Below are positions 16,614 to 25,280 of a DNA stretch of 64,000 bases, piece after piece. The DNA lies in the NCBI GenBank assembly GCA_017470055.1, contig JAFUFD010000013.1, positions 36,658 to 100,657 on the forward strand, read 5' to 3'. The DNA is from Prevotella sp. (lineage in GTDB: Bacteria > Bacteroidota > Bacteroidia > Bacteroidales > Bacteroidaceae). The position numbers and the translations under genes are program-made. How positions within the stretch are numbered: position 1 is the first letter of the stretch; every line of letters begins with the position of its first letter. The notes under the pieces were generated by a model. It had not been told where the DNA came from. It worked only from the letters and a program-made list of their open reading frames with translations, and did not search any database.

Positions 16614-17252
16614 TTAATAGCCTAAGTCCTCCCCAACCAGTACCACGACATGACGACCTTTGTTCCTGCTGTTTCTTAGGAAATGGACGTAACTGCACAC
16701 ACACTCTGGCGAGTTGCAGTTATGGCATATGCCGTCAATCTGGCAGGGTGTCTTGATGTCGAAACGTTGGGCATTGATGGGTGATGCCGTACCCCGGGCT
16801 CTTGCCAAGGCTCCCTCCACCGTCTGGGCTACCTTGTTTAGTCCGATGATGAAGATGACCTTCTTAGGACCCCATGTGATGGCGGCGACACGATTACCAT
16901 TACCGTCGACATTCACGATAATACCATCCTCGGATATAGCATTGGCACTTGTCAGATAGACATCGGCGGTAAAGGCACGAAGGTATATCTGCTCTATTTC
17001 CGCCCGGTCATCGGTCAAGTCCCTGTCAAGGACTTCCAAGGTTCCCCTCTTCCTCAACACATCAGGAATACCCAAATCCCTGACTGTCATGGAACCACCC
17101 CATGTAACGGTGTTGCCATCAGTAATGAGTTCTGATACTTTCTTCACGGCCTCTTCTCCTGTCGGACAATAGAAGGCTTCCATATTACGGCGGTTCAGAT
17201 TCTTGATCATCCGCTCCGCCAACTTCTGGTTTCTTTCTTCTTGTGGTGCCAT
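16614..17252 (-). CDS. LUD-domain protein (LutC/DUF162-like)
   Basis: Predicted 212-residue cytoplasmic protein of the LUD (lactate utilisation) superfamily: GNTVTWGGSMTVRDLGIPDVL, TSANAISEDGIIVNVDGNGN and ITWGPKKVIFIIGLNKV are the family segments. The C-terminus has a Cys-rich cluster (CQIDGICHNCNSPECVC, near residues 170-186) that could bind a metal or Fe-S centre, as in short stand-alone LUD proteins of anaerobes. No LutA or LutB homologue is adjacent, so the lactate role is not supported by context. It has its own promoter inside the repeat-like element at 17277-17345. Confidence 0.82.
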   Translation of the reverse strand: MAPQEERNQKLAERMIKNLNRRNMEAFYCPTGEEAVKKVSELITDGNTVTWGGSMTVRDLGIPDVLRKRGTLEVLDRDLTDDRAEIEQIYLRAFTADVYLTSANAISEDGIIVNVDGNGNRVAAITWGPKKVIFIIGLNKVAQTVEGALARARGTASPINAQRFDIKTPCQIDGICHNCNSPECVCSYVHFLRNSRNKGRHVVVLVGEDLGY

Positions 17253-17276
17253 ACCTTAATGATGATTAATGACCCT

Positions 17277-17345
17277 GCAAAGTTACGAAAAGTAGAGAGC
17301 AGAACAAAAGATTTTAATCATTTTTATGCCAATACGGAGTATCTT
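17277..17345. repeat. Intergenic repeat-like element, copy 2
   Basis: About 69 bases, matching copy 1 (11905-11975) in GCAAAG-TACGAAAA at one end, GAGAGCAGAACAAAA inside, TATGCC near the middle and CGGAGTATCTT at the other end. Its TAACTTTG (minus, 17278-17285) is placed as the -7 box of the LUD gene. Confidence 0.6.
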
Positions 17346-17360
17346 TTTCCGCAAAATGAT

Positions 17361-17368
17361 TATCTTTG
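17361..17368 (+). promoter_or_regulatory. Orphan promoter -7 box before remnant
   Basis: TATCTTTG on the plus strand, followed by the short coding remnant at 17394-17540; probably the surviving promoter of a deleted gene. Confidence 0.35.
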
Positions 17369-17393
17369 TAGCAATATTCTATTTTTCATCTAA

Positions 17394-17540
17394 ACGGCGG
17401 ATTATGAGAAAGATGATCTTATCAGCAATGGCTATTTCCAAAATAGCGGTGTCAATGTGATGGCATTCAGCGACTTCTATCCTGAAGGACACCAAGGCGG
17501 TGTCTGCGTCATCATGAATGGGCAACGCATCGCCACCAAT
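17394..17540 (+). pseudogene. Remnant of a secreted or carbohydrate-active protein gene
   Basis: The plus frame after a TAA at 17391 reads a protein-like stretch: NSGVNVMAFSDFYPEGHQGG, then VIMNGQRIATN. This looks like genuine coding sequence and recalls the N-terminal part of secreted glycoside-hydrolase-like proteins of Bacteroidota. There is no start codon before the conserved part, and the frame becomes low-complexity nonsense after about 17540 and runs into the HAD gene on the other strand. I read it as the surviving middle of a deleted gene. The family is recalled, not verified. Confidence 0.4.
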
Positions 17541-17617
17541 ATACCTGCCGCAAAGGAAAAACAAGCGCTCACGCCAATTCGTGGCAGCAAACGGAGTATG
17601 TCCTCGGCGGTGGCTCG

Positions 17618-18310
17618 TCACATTATATGTTCCTCGTTCTGGCAGCCCGAAGTCCACATTAGCAAGTCTGCTATTTCGTCTATGATATTGTCGGCACCCG
17701 CCTCTTCAAGTTCTTTCCTCGTCCCGTTGCCATAGGTCACACCACAGGTCTTACAACCTGCCCGTGAGCCCATTAGGATATCGACGTTCATGTCGCCCAC
17801 CACAAGTGTCTGCGATGCTTCGATATTTACTGCACGGAGTGTCTGTAGCACGGGCTCGGGGTCCGGCTTTGCCTTTCTCACATCGTCAGCACCTATCAGA
17901 TAGGAAATATAGTCGGCAATATGAAGGTCATGGATAAGTTCCTCAAGAGATTTATGTGACCGTGATGAGGCGATGGTGAGTGTGTACCCCCGTTCTTTCA
18001 GTGCGGCAAGTGTCTCAACGACTCCCGGGAAAGCCTGTGGTCTGATGGTTTGAACATTCTCACTGAAGATTCTTCTGTAGGTATCCGCACAGTGTTGGAT
18101 GTCATCATCCGACAAGTCTGGGAACATCGTCTGGAAGCAGCCCACCAAAGGTATTCCGATGGTAGCGGCACATTCCTCGTCGCTACGCTTGGGCAGTTGC
18201 AGTTCCGCTATCGTCATCTGCATCGTCGTCACAATCGTTCGTCGGGTATCACCTAGTGTTCCGTCGAAATCAAAAATAATGAGTTTAGTCATTGCCTTTG
18301 TTTTATCCAA
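17618..18310 (-). CDS. HAD-superfamily phosphatase (phosphoglycolate phosphatase-like)
   Basis: Predicted 230-residue cytoplasmic HAD hydrolase. Motif I is IIFDFDGTLGDT near residue 11, a helical cap follows, motif II/III are TIASSRS and the Lys in AKPDPEP, and motif IV is VVGDMNVDILMGSRAG. The Asp pair DxD in motif I is intact. It starts one base after the GH115 stop (or at 18292 if the second ATG, MTKLIIFDF, is used), so it is probably translated in the same operon. The last about 12 residues extend over degenerate sequence next to the remnant at 17394 and may not be ancestral. Substrate unknown; a small phosphorylated sugar or phosphoglycolate is likely. Confidence 0.85.
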   Translation of the reverse strand: MDKTKAMTKLIIFDFDGTLGDTRRTIVTTMQMTIAELQLPKRSDEECAATIGIPLVGCFQTMFPDLSDDDIQHCADTYRRIFSENVQTIRPQAFPGVVETLAALKERGYTLTIASSRSHKSLEELIHDLHIADYISYLIGADDVRKAKPDPEPVLQTLRAVNIEASQTLVVGDMNVDILMGSRAGCKTCGVTYGNGTRKELEEAGADNIIDEIADLLMWTSGCQNEEHIM

Positions 18311-18311
18311 G

Positions 18312-21188
18312 TTACTGATATATTAAGATGTCCTGTAATACAATGCCAGGGTCTAGCAGATAGATTTTCAGAAGTTGCCGCCCTGAGAGTGAGGCAGGAA
18401 TCTGAATACTGCGGGAGGCATACCCTCTCAACACATTCCAACGCCATTCGGCGGTGAAGTCATTGGCGTGAATGGAAAAGACCTGAGGAGTAGCGTCGCC
18501 TAACTGAACTGCGTAGCGTGCGTCACGCTCATGATAGACATGGAGTGTCGGCAAGGTACGAATCTCAATAACCCTATCTTCTGGTTGTAAGTCGAGCGGA
18601 TATTCCACATAAGGGGCTGAGACCATATCAGACAATTGATAGGAGGGGGTATCAAAGGGCTGCACAAGGACACCATCAGTGAATCCCAGTCCCTCTATCT
18701 TAGTGATTTGCCCTACGGCTGGTTCCTGACCGTTGTAGGACCTCTGGAAATCACCAGCGACAATACGCTGGCGGGGCTCCGAGGCAAACGGAGGATACAA
18801 TCCGAGAAAGATACGGTCTATCCGTGCGTCAGGCTTCAGTTCTGAAATAGAAAGATGGTTTATGCCTTTCTTCAAATGCAATATGCCAACCTGACTCCAC
18901 ATCGGACCCACATAAGGTGCATGCCAAACATTATTGATGGGTGTGGCTGAGGCATCGAAAGACTTGTTGTCTGTCGTGACACGACAGAACACGTTGTCTT
19001 CTGGTGCCTTAGAGAAGTTGCGGATGGGCGTTAACGCCTCTATCCAAAGGGGAATCTCCGTATCTACATCACTCTCAATGACCGCACCCTCACAACTGGT
19101 GGCATCGGCGACGGCGAGGAACCTCGATGGCGGCATCGACTTGACTGCGTCCAATATCTGTTGTGTGGCAACAGGTGGGTCTATCTTGTCGGAACGGAAC
19201 CAATGGTAGGGTTGCCAGTTGAAAAACTCGCGCCACTTGCCCTGTTGGATCTCTTCGTTGTAGTGGCGTGTCCATTCGTTGAGTTGTCGGAACATCTGTT
19301 GTACACGGTTGGCGTCTGCCATAGCCCCGATACTGTCGAGACGTGTCGTCCTGACCATACTGCGGCGAGCCAACAACTGATATTCATTGAGCATCGCCGC
19401 CCCACGAATTGGATAACTGACCAGTTCGAAGTAAGCATCCTGCAAGTCGGCTGGTATGCGACTGGCAAGTTGCGCAGCCTCCGTCTCAAGACTTCTGGAC
19501 TCTCGAACTCTTTCTGCCACCTGTTGTTCTGTATATTCAATGAACCAGACATGGGCATCCTTGCCACCAGCCTGTAACCGATAATACCGTGTCATCAGGT
19601 CAGCAATGTCCCGTGCCACCGCTGGACTGAATGTCTTTTCTGCCCAGTATCTGATATAGTTGTGCGCCTCAGAAGGTTTCCAACGGTCGATGTTCCAGGC
19701 AAGGTCCATTACGAAGGAGATCTCCTTCTCAGCAGGTTTGACGTCGCCCACATTGAACACCCATATCTTCCGTGCCCCAAAGGTATATGCCTTCGTAAGT
19801 TCCGTGGAAAGAAAAGGGGGTGATAGTGGACTGAGCCATATCCAACTGGCGGGGTCCCCATGATACGACAGGTGATAGTAGATGCCTGCCCCTCCCTTAC
19901 GCTGCATCTCTATGGGATTGCAGAGGTTGCGGCAGTAGCCATGCTTGTCGTCACTCCAGAGCAGGGTGACATCCTCGGGTACTTGCAGCCCGTTATGATA
20001 GGCGTCAAGCACCTCCTCATAGGTACAAAGCACTTGCGGAATCTCCTCCAACGGTTTGTTGATGTTACGACGCAGCATGTCACGCTGGTCATTGATTGCC
20101 TGTTGCATAAGGGCGACACGCTCCGCTGTGGTATTGGCTCCCTCCATCGGGTAGTCATGGATGCCACGAAGTCCTAAGGTGTACGTGTTTTCATACTTAC
20201 CATTGGTTTTGACACGAGTCTCCCAGTAATCATGCATCGTTTGGCGATTCGTGATATAGTTGAAGTCGCCAAGCCCTTTCTCGCCTCTCGCCTTTGCCTG
20301 CGCATTCACCGCCTTCCACTCACCCTCGTTATTGCGTAGCATCTGCTCACAATGCGAGGAGCCCATGACGATGGCATAGTCATCGGCAAGGCGCGCATTC
20401 TCAGGATCGGCATTGAAAGCCTGAGTGCCAGGATGCATCGCAGGCCATAGATAATTAGCCTTCAGGCGCAGCAACAACTCGAAGACTCGCTGATAGACCT
20501 TGGGACCTACCTTGCCACTCTCTTTGTCAAACGTCTGCTCGACCCACCTTGCCCAACCTCCGAATCGCTCATCATTGATGAAGATGCCACGGTACTGCAC
20601 GGAGGGCTCTCCCTGACGGAATCTCCCAGGCTCAACATAAAGTCCAGACTTATGCGCTGGTGTCACATCCGCCCACCAGTACCAAGGTGATACCCCAATC
20701 GCTTCACTGAGTGATGTCAGTCCGAAGGCTGTTCCTCGGCGGTCGCTCCCTACGACGACCAAAAGGGGCGTATGATATTGGGGATGCTGCACTGTCGTGA
20801 TGATAAAGGATTCCCATTTCCCTTTGATGTCGCTGATATTGAGCATCCCTTTTTCCACCAACCAGTCTATCAGACAACTATGTCCTATTGTTCCTGCCAC
20901 GACAGCGGCATGACGTGGCAGTGCATGATGACTGGATACCTTCCTTGTCTCTGGCAGTTGCCCTGTCACCCTCTCCACGTCATCAGCAAGCATCCTCGCA
21001 GTGATATTCACCACAGCGTGGTCTCCTGCATCCGTATAGACAGGGGCAGTCTTGAGATTGCTCACCAGCGGGAAATAGCCGTTCGCCACTATTTCTGTAA
21101 TATTGGGCAGACTTTGTGCGACAGCAGGTGTAAACACCAATGCGGCAAGGATTCCAATAACGGCTATTCTCTTCATCACAGTCATCAT
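18312..21188 (-). CDS. GH115 alpha-glucuronidase (secreted)
   Basis: Predicted 958-residue secreted glycoside hydrolase with a signal peptide ending AVAQ. Family-typical segments are SPWYWWADVTP, YRGIFINDERFGGWARWVEQ, LLRLKANYLWPAMHPGTQAF and AIVMGSSHCEQMLRNNEGEW, which I recognise as GH115, followed by a C-terminal beta-sandwich region. GH115 enzymes remove glucuronic or 4-O-methyl-glucuronic acid from xylan. Length matches the family (800-1000). It lies 17 bases after a flavodoxin gene and one base before the HAD gene, so it appears joined to a redox operon and not to a xylan utilisation locus, which is unexpected. Confidence 0.88.
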   Translation of the reverse strand: MMTVMKRIAVIGILAALVFTPAVAQSLPNITEIVANGYFPLVSNLKTAPVYTDAGDHAVVNITARMLADDVERVTGQLPETRKVSSHHALPRHAAVVAGTIGHSCLIDWLVEKGMLNISDIKGKWESFIITTVQHPQYHTPLLVVVGSDRRGTAFGLTSLSEAIGVSPWYWWADVTPAHKSGLYVEPGRFRQGEPSVQYRGIFINDERFGGWARWVEQTFDKESGKVGPKVYQRVFELLLRLKANYLWPAMHPGTQAFNADPENARLADDYAIVMGSSHCEQMLRNNEGEWKAVNAQAKARGEKGLGDFNYITNRQTMHDYWETRVKTNGKYENTYTLGLRGIHDYPMEGANTTAERVALMQQAINDQRDMLRRNINKPLEEIPQVLCTYEEVLDAYHNGLQVPEDVTLLWSDDKHGYCRNLCNPIEMQRKGGAGIYYHLSYHGDPASWIWLSPLSPPFLSTELTKAYTFGARKIWVFNVGDVKPAEKEISFVMDLAWNIDRWKPSEAHNYIRYWAEKTFSPAVARDIADLMTRYYRLQAGGKDAHVWFIEYTEQQVAERVRESRSLETEAAQLASRIPADLQDAYFELVSYPIRGAAMLNEYQLLARRSMVRTTRLDSIGAMADANRVQQMFRQLNEWTRHYNEEIQQGKWREFFNWQPYHWFRSDKIDPPVATQQILDAVKSMPPSRFLAVADATSCEGAVIESDVDTEIPLWIEALTPIRNFSKAPEDNVFCRVTTDNKSFDASATPINNVWHAPYVGPMWSQVGILHLKKGINHLSISELKPDARIDRIFLGLYPPFASEPRQRIVAGDFQRSYNGQEPAVGQITKIEGLGFTDGVLVQPFDTPSYQLSDMVSAPYVEYPLDLQPEDRVIEIRTLPTLHVYHERDARYAVQLGDATPQVFSIHANDFTAEWRWNVLRGYASRSIQIPASLSGRQLLKIYLLDPGIVLQDILIYQ

Positions 21189-21205
21189 TTCTTATTATTA
21201 GGATT

Positions 21206-21613
21206 TTATAGGGTAGACTCGATAAATGCGGCAAGGGCATCATGGTCCGCCTGATTGGGATGTCCTGCTTGAATGGGTCCCATCGAGCCACGACAAGTGA
21301 ATTGTCGCTCGTCGACCTTGATACCCTGCCTCTCGAACAGTTCCTTGATTTTCGGATAGTTGCTCTCGATGATGGCCGCCGACGAGAAGCAGATGACGCG
21401 ACCAACCTTGTCGGGGGATAGTGTCTTAATAAACTTCTTCACGCGCCAGTCTACCACGGTGGCATAGACGGCAGAGCCGAAATAAAGGACATCGACATAC
21501 TCCTTGATGGGTTGCTCAATGGTCTCAGCGGGCACACCTACCTTCTCAGAGACGATAGCGGCCATCTTACGGGTGTGACCGAACTTGCTGTAATAACGAA
21601 TTGCTTTTGTCAT
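21206..21613 (-). CDS. Flavodoxin-like protein
   Basis: Predicted 135-residue flavodoxin-fold protein. The phosphate loop is YYSKFGHTRKMA near residue 8, and the later segments YVDVLYFGSAVYATVVDWRV and VICFSSAA fit the flavin-binding loops. It lacks a signal peptide and is slightly shorter than classical flavodoxins. It follows the radical SAM gene by 13 bases, so it may be its electron donor; that pairing is inferred. FMN is the likely cofactor. Confidence 0.82.
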   Translation of the reverse strand: MTKAIRYYSKFGHTRKMAAIVSEKVGVPAETIEQPIKEYVDVLYFGSAVYATVVDWRVKKFIKTLSPDKVGRVICFSSAAIIESNYPKIKELFERQGIKVDERQFTCRGSMGPIQAGHPNQADHDALAAFIESTL

Positions 21614-21626
21614 ATTTAATTTTGTG

Positions 21627-22775
21627 TTAATTGGTTTGTTCTATTATTTGTTCTATCTCCTCCCGATGCTCAAAGAGCGTGCAACCGCCAGTATGTTCCC
21701 AGCCCAGTGCTTTCGCCGCACGTATCTTACGGAACAGGGGCGATTGGAGTGCTCCTCGCAACCCTAACTCCACCACATTGCTGTCGCTGAAAGGGGAGAA
21801 GGGACAAGGCTCTGCTGAGCCATCGGGACCGATGTGGAAGAAGCCACGCCCTGAGGCAAGACAACCGCCCAAGGCTTTCTCGTCGCCAGGGAAGGAGAGG
21901 AAGATGATGTCTCCATACTCCTCACGCCGTTGCTCTAAGAGTCGCTCCATCTCTGCAATGTGCTCATCGGTGAACGCAAGATGCTCCGTACCTTCTTCCG
22001 TCGGCACATATTCGATGAAGAATACAATCTTGCAACCGTAAGAGCGCAACTGGTCGATGAACGCTGAGGAGGTCACCATGCGGTAGTTCTCCGTCGTGAC
22101 GGTGATGCTGGTGCCGAAAAAGAGGTCTTCCTGCTTCAGCAGTTCCATCGACTGCATGGCTCGCCTAAACACACCCTGTCCACGCCGCTCGTCAGTTCCC
22201 ACCGCCGTACCCTCAATACTGATGATGGGCACCATGTTCAGGTGTTGGCGCAGAAATTCCAGATAGGCAGGACCTATCAGTGTGCCATTAGTGAAGATGG
22301 GGAAGATCATATCCTTTACCTCAGCCACAGCATCGAGGATATCCTTTCGCATCATCGGCTCGCCACCAGCCAAGAGCGAGAAATTAATACCCATGTCCGC
22401 TGCCTCGGTGAATATCTGTCTCCATTGCTCAGGCGACAGCGTTGCCTTACGCTCTGCCTCTGCGTCTTCTGCGATGCCGTTACTACGGGCATAACAGCCT
22501 TTGCAGTGCAGGTTACAGGTTGTGGAGATACTACTAATAAGGAATGGAGGTATATCTATATCCTCCTGTTCCTTCACCTTCCTGCGTCGTTTCTCCGACT
22601 TAGCGAACAACTGTTGCATGCGGAATGCGAACTTTGCCTCACGGGGATTCGACAGCACGTTTTTGTAAGCCTTTGCCATGATGCGGCTGATGCTGCCACT
22701 CATGTAGGCTGCTAAGTCTATTTGTTTTTGTTGTTCTGTATCCACTATATTTACTTTTTGCTTTTCTACTTTCAC
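21627..22775 (-). CDS. Radical SAM protein with C-terminal Cys-containing region
   Basis: Predicted 382-residue cytoplasmic radical SAM enzyme. The 4Fe-4S motif is CNLHCKGC (CX3CX2C) near residue 88, followed by FSLLAGGEPMMRKDIL. A C-terminal region contains additional cysteines (LGGCLASG, AEPCPFSP, GGCTLFEH) that may hold an auxiliary cluster in SPASM-like manner. The first about 75 residues are helical and unassigned. It starts where the ZIP gene stops (22776), so it is translationally coupled. Substrate unknown; neighbouring genes (rubredoxin fusion, flavodoxin, ferritin-like) suggest redox or stress metabolism. Confidence 0.82.
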   Translation of the reverse strand: MKVEKQKVNIVDTEQQKQIDLAAYMSGSISRIMAKAYKNVLSNPREAKFAFRMQQLFAKSEKRRRKVKEQEDIDIPPFLISSISTTCNLHCKGCYARSNGIAEDAEAERKATLSPEQWRQIFTEAADMGINFSLLAGGEPMMRKDILDAVAEVKDMIFPIFTNGTLIGPAYLEFLRQHLNMVPIISIEGTAVGTDERRGQGVFRRAMQSMELLKQEDLFFGTSITVTTENYRMVTSSAFIDQLRSYGCKIVFFIEYVPTEEGTEHLAFTDEHIAEMERLLEQRREEYGDIIFLSFPGDEKALGGCLASGRGFFHIGPDGSAEPCPFSPFSDSNVVELGLRGALQSPLFRKIRAAKALGWEHTGGCTLFEHREEIEQIIEQTN

Positions 22776-23552
22776 TTACCCCATCACCACATCAAGCACC
22801 ATCATCAGTACAAAGCCTATGGCAAAACCGATGGTGCTAAGGTTGGAGTGTTTGCCCTCTGAGGCTTCGGGAATGAGTTCTTCTACTACGACATAAAACA
22901 TGGCACCTGCGGCAAAGGCAAGCAGATACGGCAAGGCTGGTGTCATGAGCGAGGCGAGCAATATCACGGCAAGTCCACCGATAGGCTCCACGACACCACT
23001 CAGGCTGCCAATGGCAAACGAACGCCATTTCGAGTTACCTGCCGCCCGCATGGGCATGGAGATAATCGCCCCCTCTGGCACGTTCTGGATAGCAATACCA
23101 ATAGATACGGCAAGAGCACTGGCAAGCGACAGGCCTGCCGCACCATTCTCCGCACCAGCGAACACCACACCGACAGCCATACCCTCAGGCAGGTTGTGGA
23201 TGGTAACGGCTAACGCCAGCATCGCCGTGCGGGACAAATGAGAGCGAGGACCTTCTGGTGTATCAGTACCGATATGCAAGTGTGGGGTCAATTCATCAAT
23301 CAAAAGCAGAAATCCTATACCCAATAGGAAACCCAGCGCAGCAGGGAATACTGACCATGTCCCTTTTGATTCCTCCATTTCCATGGCAGGGATAAGCAGC
23401 GACCATACAGAGGCTGCCACCATCACGCCAGAGGCAAAACCGAGTAGTGACTTTTGGACTCGGGGCGACATCTCGTCCTTCATCAGAAAGACGAATGCCG
23501 CCCCGAGCATGGTTCCCAGCAAGGGGATAAGTAGTCCGATTGCTAATGCCAT
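22776..23552 (-). CDS. ZIP-family metal transporter
   Basis: Predicted 258-residue inner-membrane protein with about eight hydrophobic helices. The two ZIP signature segments HNLPEGMAVGVVFAGA and QNVPEGAIISMPMRAAG carry the metal-site His, Asn and Glu residues of helices IV and V. Length fits ZupT-type transporters, which import zinc, iron or manganese. It overlaps the stop of the preceding metallo-beta-lactamase/rubredoxin gene by one base at 23552, indicating coupled translation. Metal specificity cannot be told from the sequence; iron or manganese would fit the operon. Confidence 0.9.
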   Translation of the reverse strand: MALAIGLLIPLLGTMLGAAFVFLMKDEMSPRVQKSLLGFASGVMVAASVWSLLIPAMEMEESKGTWSVFPAALGFLLGIGFLLLIDELTPHLHIGTDTPEGPRSHLSRTAMLALAVTIHNLPEGMAVGVVFAGAENGAAGLSLASALAVSIGIAIQNVPEGAIISMPMRAAGNSKWRSFAIGSLSGVVEPIGGLAVILLASLMTPALPYLLAFAAGAMFYVVVEELIPEASEGKHSNLSTIGFAIGFVLMMVLDVVMG

Positions 23553-24493
23553 TATGCCTTATTAAACTTCTCTTTGGATTGTTTGCAACGTGGACAACGC
23601 CAGTCGTCGGGCAAGTCTTCAAAGGCCACGCCGTCATGCTCTGCGGGGTCATAGACATAGCCGCAGATAGAACAAACGTACTTACCCGAAGCCTCAGCCT
23701 TGGAGAAATCCACCTCCGCAAGGACGGTGGGCACGGGGTTGTCGAGATCTATCACACGCTTCGCCTCTAAGTTCTCATAGCCTTGAGGAGTGTGGGTGCC
23801 CATATAAACGGTAGGATTGTTACGGACGAACTGACGTACCCGATCCAAAGTCTCACGGGCTGCGGGCAGGTCGTCATAGACCACCGACAGTTTGTTCTCA
23901 TACAGTGCCTCGTCCACATAGGTGATATCTGCCTCGAACATATAGTATAGCCCGTCGCTCTCGGCTATCACCAGACTATTTCCATTCGTATGTCCCTTTG
24001 CCTTGATAAACCATACACCATCGCATATCTTCTGTGTCTCGGGGAAGTTATGATAGGGACCGTCCGTATAGGTTACAGGCACCAGGTTGGGCAAGCCCTT
24101 CAGTTCCTCAGCCTGCGTCTCGTCGGCTCCTACATAAATCTTCGCATTGGGGAACGAGCGGAGTTCACCAGAATGGTCACCGTGCCGATGGGTGAGCAGA
24201 ATCTTCGTCACTTGCTCGGGCTTATAGCCCAGGGCGGCGAAAGCATCCATATAGTTGCAGATGTTCTTGCCAGTATAAGCCATCGCTTTCTCGTCGATTA
24301 CTTCTTCGGGAAAGCCTGCGGGCAGGCCAGTGTCCACCAGAATGACTTCGCTGCCCGTGTCAATCAGATAGTTTTGAAGACTGCCACGATAGCGGATGTT
24401 ATGGTCAAACTTATCGGCTCCCTCCTCGCCACCAAAGGCAAAAGGTTGGGTGTAGAATCCGTCGCGCCTGAATTTTACTGCTTTGATAATCAT
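23552..24493 (-). CDS. Metallo-beta-lactamase-fold hydrolase fused to rubredoxin
   Basis: Predicted 313-residue fusion. Residues 1-260 are a metallo-beta-lactamase domain with the metal-site motif THRHGDHSG, a later His in KGHTNGNSL and [10 protein letters not shown]. Residues about 268-313 are a rubredoxin with [10 protein letters not shown] and [11 protein letters not shown], the four Cys iron ligands. The arrangement recalls flavodiiron-type O2/NO reductases split from their flavodoxin part, but the hydrolase part reads more like an N-acyl homoserine lactonase or glyoxalase II-like enzyme. The rubredoxin makes an electron-transfer role likely. A separate flavodoxin and ferritin-like protein are in the same operon. 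Confidence 0.88.
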   Translation of the reverse strand: MIIKAVKFRRDGFYTQPFAFGGEEGADKFDHNIRYRGSLQNYLIDTGSEVILVDTGLPAGFPEEVIDEKAMAYTGKNICNYMDAFAALGYKPEQVTKILLTHRHGDHSGELRSFPNAKIYVGADETQAEELKGLPNLVPVTYTDGPYHNFPETQKICDGVWFIKAKGHTNGNSLVIAESDGLYYMFEADITYVDEALYENKLSVVYDDLPAARETLDRVRQFVRNNPTVYMGTHTPQGYENLEAKRVIDLDNPVPTVLAEVDFSKAEASGKYVCSICGYVYDPAEHDGVAFEDLPDDWRCPRCKQSKEKFNKA

Positions 24494-24499
24494 GGTTGT

Positions 24500-24673
24500 T
24501 TACTTTGCAGGTTCCCACTTGCAACGGACGGGCGATACAATCGCTCCCTCTTTCTTCAACTCGGCGAAAGCCTTATCGACTTCCTTACGGTCGGCACCCA
24601 GTGCCTTCGTCACTTCACCAGCCGAGACGGGCTTGCCAGCCTCGCGCATAGCCTGTAATACTTGCTCTTTCAT
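24500..24673 (-). CDS. Small winged-helix-like protein
   Basis: Predicted 57-residue protein, MKEQVLQAMREAGKPVSAGE onward, with helix-turn-helix-like spacing (KPVSAGEVTKALGADRKEVD, then a wing-like EGAIVSPVRCKWEP). It resembles the short winged-helix proteins of anaerobes that lie in oxygen-stress operons. I chose the ATG at 24673 because the longer frame to 24793 would overlap the ferritin-like gene's end. It sits between the ferritin-like gene and the metallo-beta-lactamase/rubredoxin gene and is almost certainly co-transcribed. A DNA-binding role is inferred. Confidence 0.75.
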   Translation of the reverse strand: MKEQVLQAMREAGKPVSAGEVTKALGADRKEVDKAFAELKKEGAIVSPVRCKWEPAK

Positions 24674-24693
24674 ATTGTATAGTCGTTGGTTGG

Positions 24694-25155
24694 TTACATC
24701 ATCGCTGTGAGGAAATTCTCGTAGCCCAGTTTCTCGATATAGTTGAGGTACTGAGCCTCCCAAGCCATGTGGTCCTTCTCGCCGTCGATCCACTTTTCAA
24801 TGAGTTTCTTCGTGGGATAGTCATCGTTGAAGGCCTCGGCCAGTTCGCTCAGAATCCTGACAGCGTCGGGCTGATAGTCCGACTCAATCTGCTGCTTCGG
24901 GTCGTCATAGAAGGGGAACTCCACGGTCTTCATAGCCTCCTGCAAGTCAGCAGGCTTGCAGCCGAGTTCTACCAAGCGGTTCAGCACTTCCTCTGCCTCG
25001 TCCCACTCTTCCTCAGCCTCTTCCTTCCACTTGTCGGCCAGTTTGTTCCAGCCTTGCAGACGGCAGTAGGCCGAGAAGGCAAAATGTTGCTTACTGTTTC
25101 CAAACCACACAGCGCCGAGTTCGGCAAACTGCTTCAATGCTTCTTCCTTTGTCAT
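24694..25155 (-). CDS. Ferritin-like helical protein
   Basis: Predicted 153-residue soluble, highly acidic helical protein. Segments KQHFAFSAYCRLQGWNKLAD, EEWDEAEEVLNRLVELG and DGEKDHMAWEAQYLNYIEKL show the long-helix pattern with Glu and His (E..H pairs) expected of ferritin-like or Dps/bacterioferritin-type four-helix bundles. I could not assign all di-iron ligands, so iron storage is likely but not certain. It is the first gene of the operon, with a promoter box 44 bases upstream and an AraC regulator divergently encoded at 25320. Confidence 0.7.
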   Translation of the reverse strand: MTKEEALKQFAELGAVWFGNSKQHFAFSAYCRLQGWNKLADKWKEEAEEEWDEAEEVLNRLVELGCKPADLQEAMKTVEFPFYDDPKQQIESDYQPDAVRILSELAEAFNDDYPTKKLIEKWIDGEKDHMAWEAQYLNYIEKLGYENFLTAMM

Positions 25156-25198
25156 AATATACTTATATTTTTGCGTTGTTAATAAATGAATGTGGGTG

Positions 25199-25206
25199 CA
25201 AAGTTA
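25199..25206 (-). promoter_or_regulatory. Promoter -7 box of ferritin-like/redox operon
   Basis: Minus-strand TAACTTTG, 44 bases before the start codon. A good TTG at the usual distance is not obvious. Confidence 0.5.
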
Positions 25207-25280
25207 CGAATTATCCTGTATACTGTCTCTGTCTGAAGCGAACAAAAATTCTACCCAAACAAACTTTTTCGCTTATCCTT

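Noticed and set aside
17379-17657. Minus-strand frame of about 92 codons between the HAD gene and the LUD gene
   Set aside because: No recognisable domain; it lies opposite the protein-like plus-strand remnant, and its end overlaps the HAD gene, so it is treated as a shadow.
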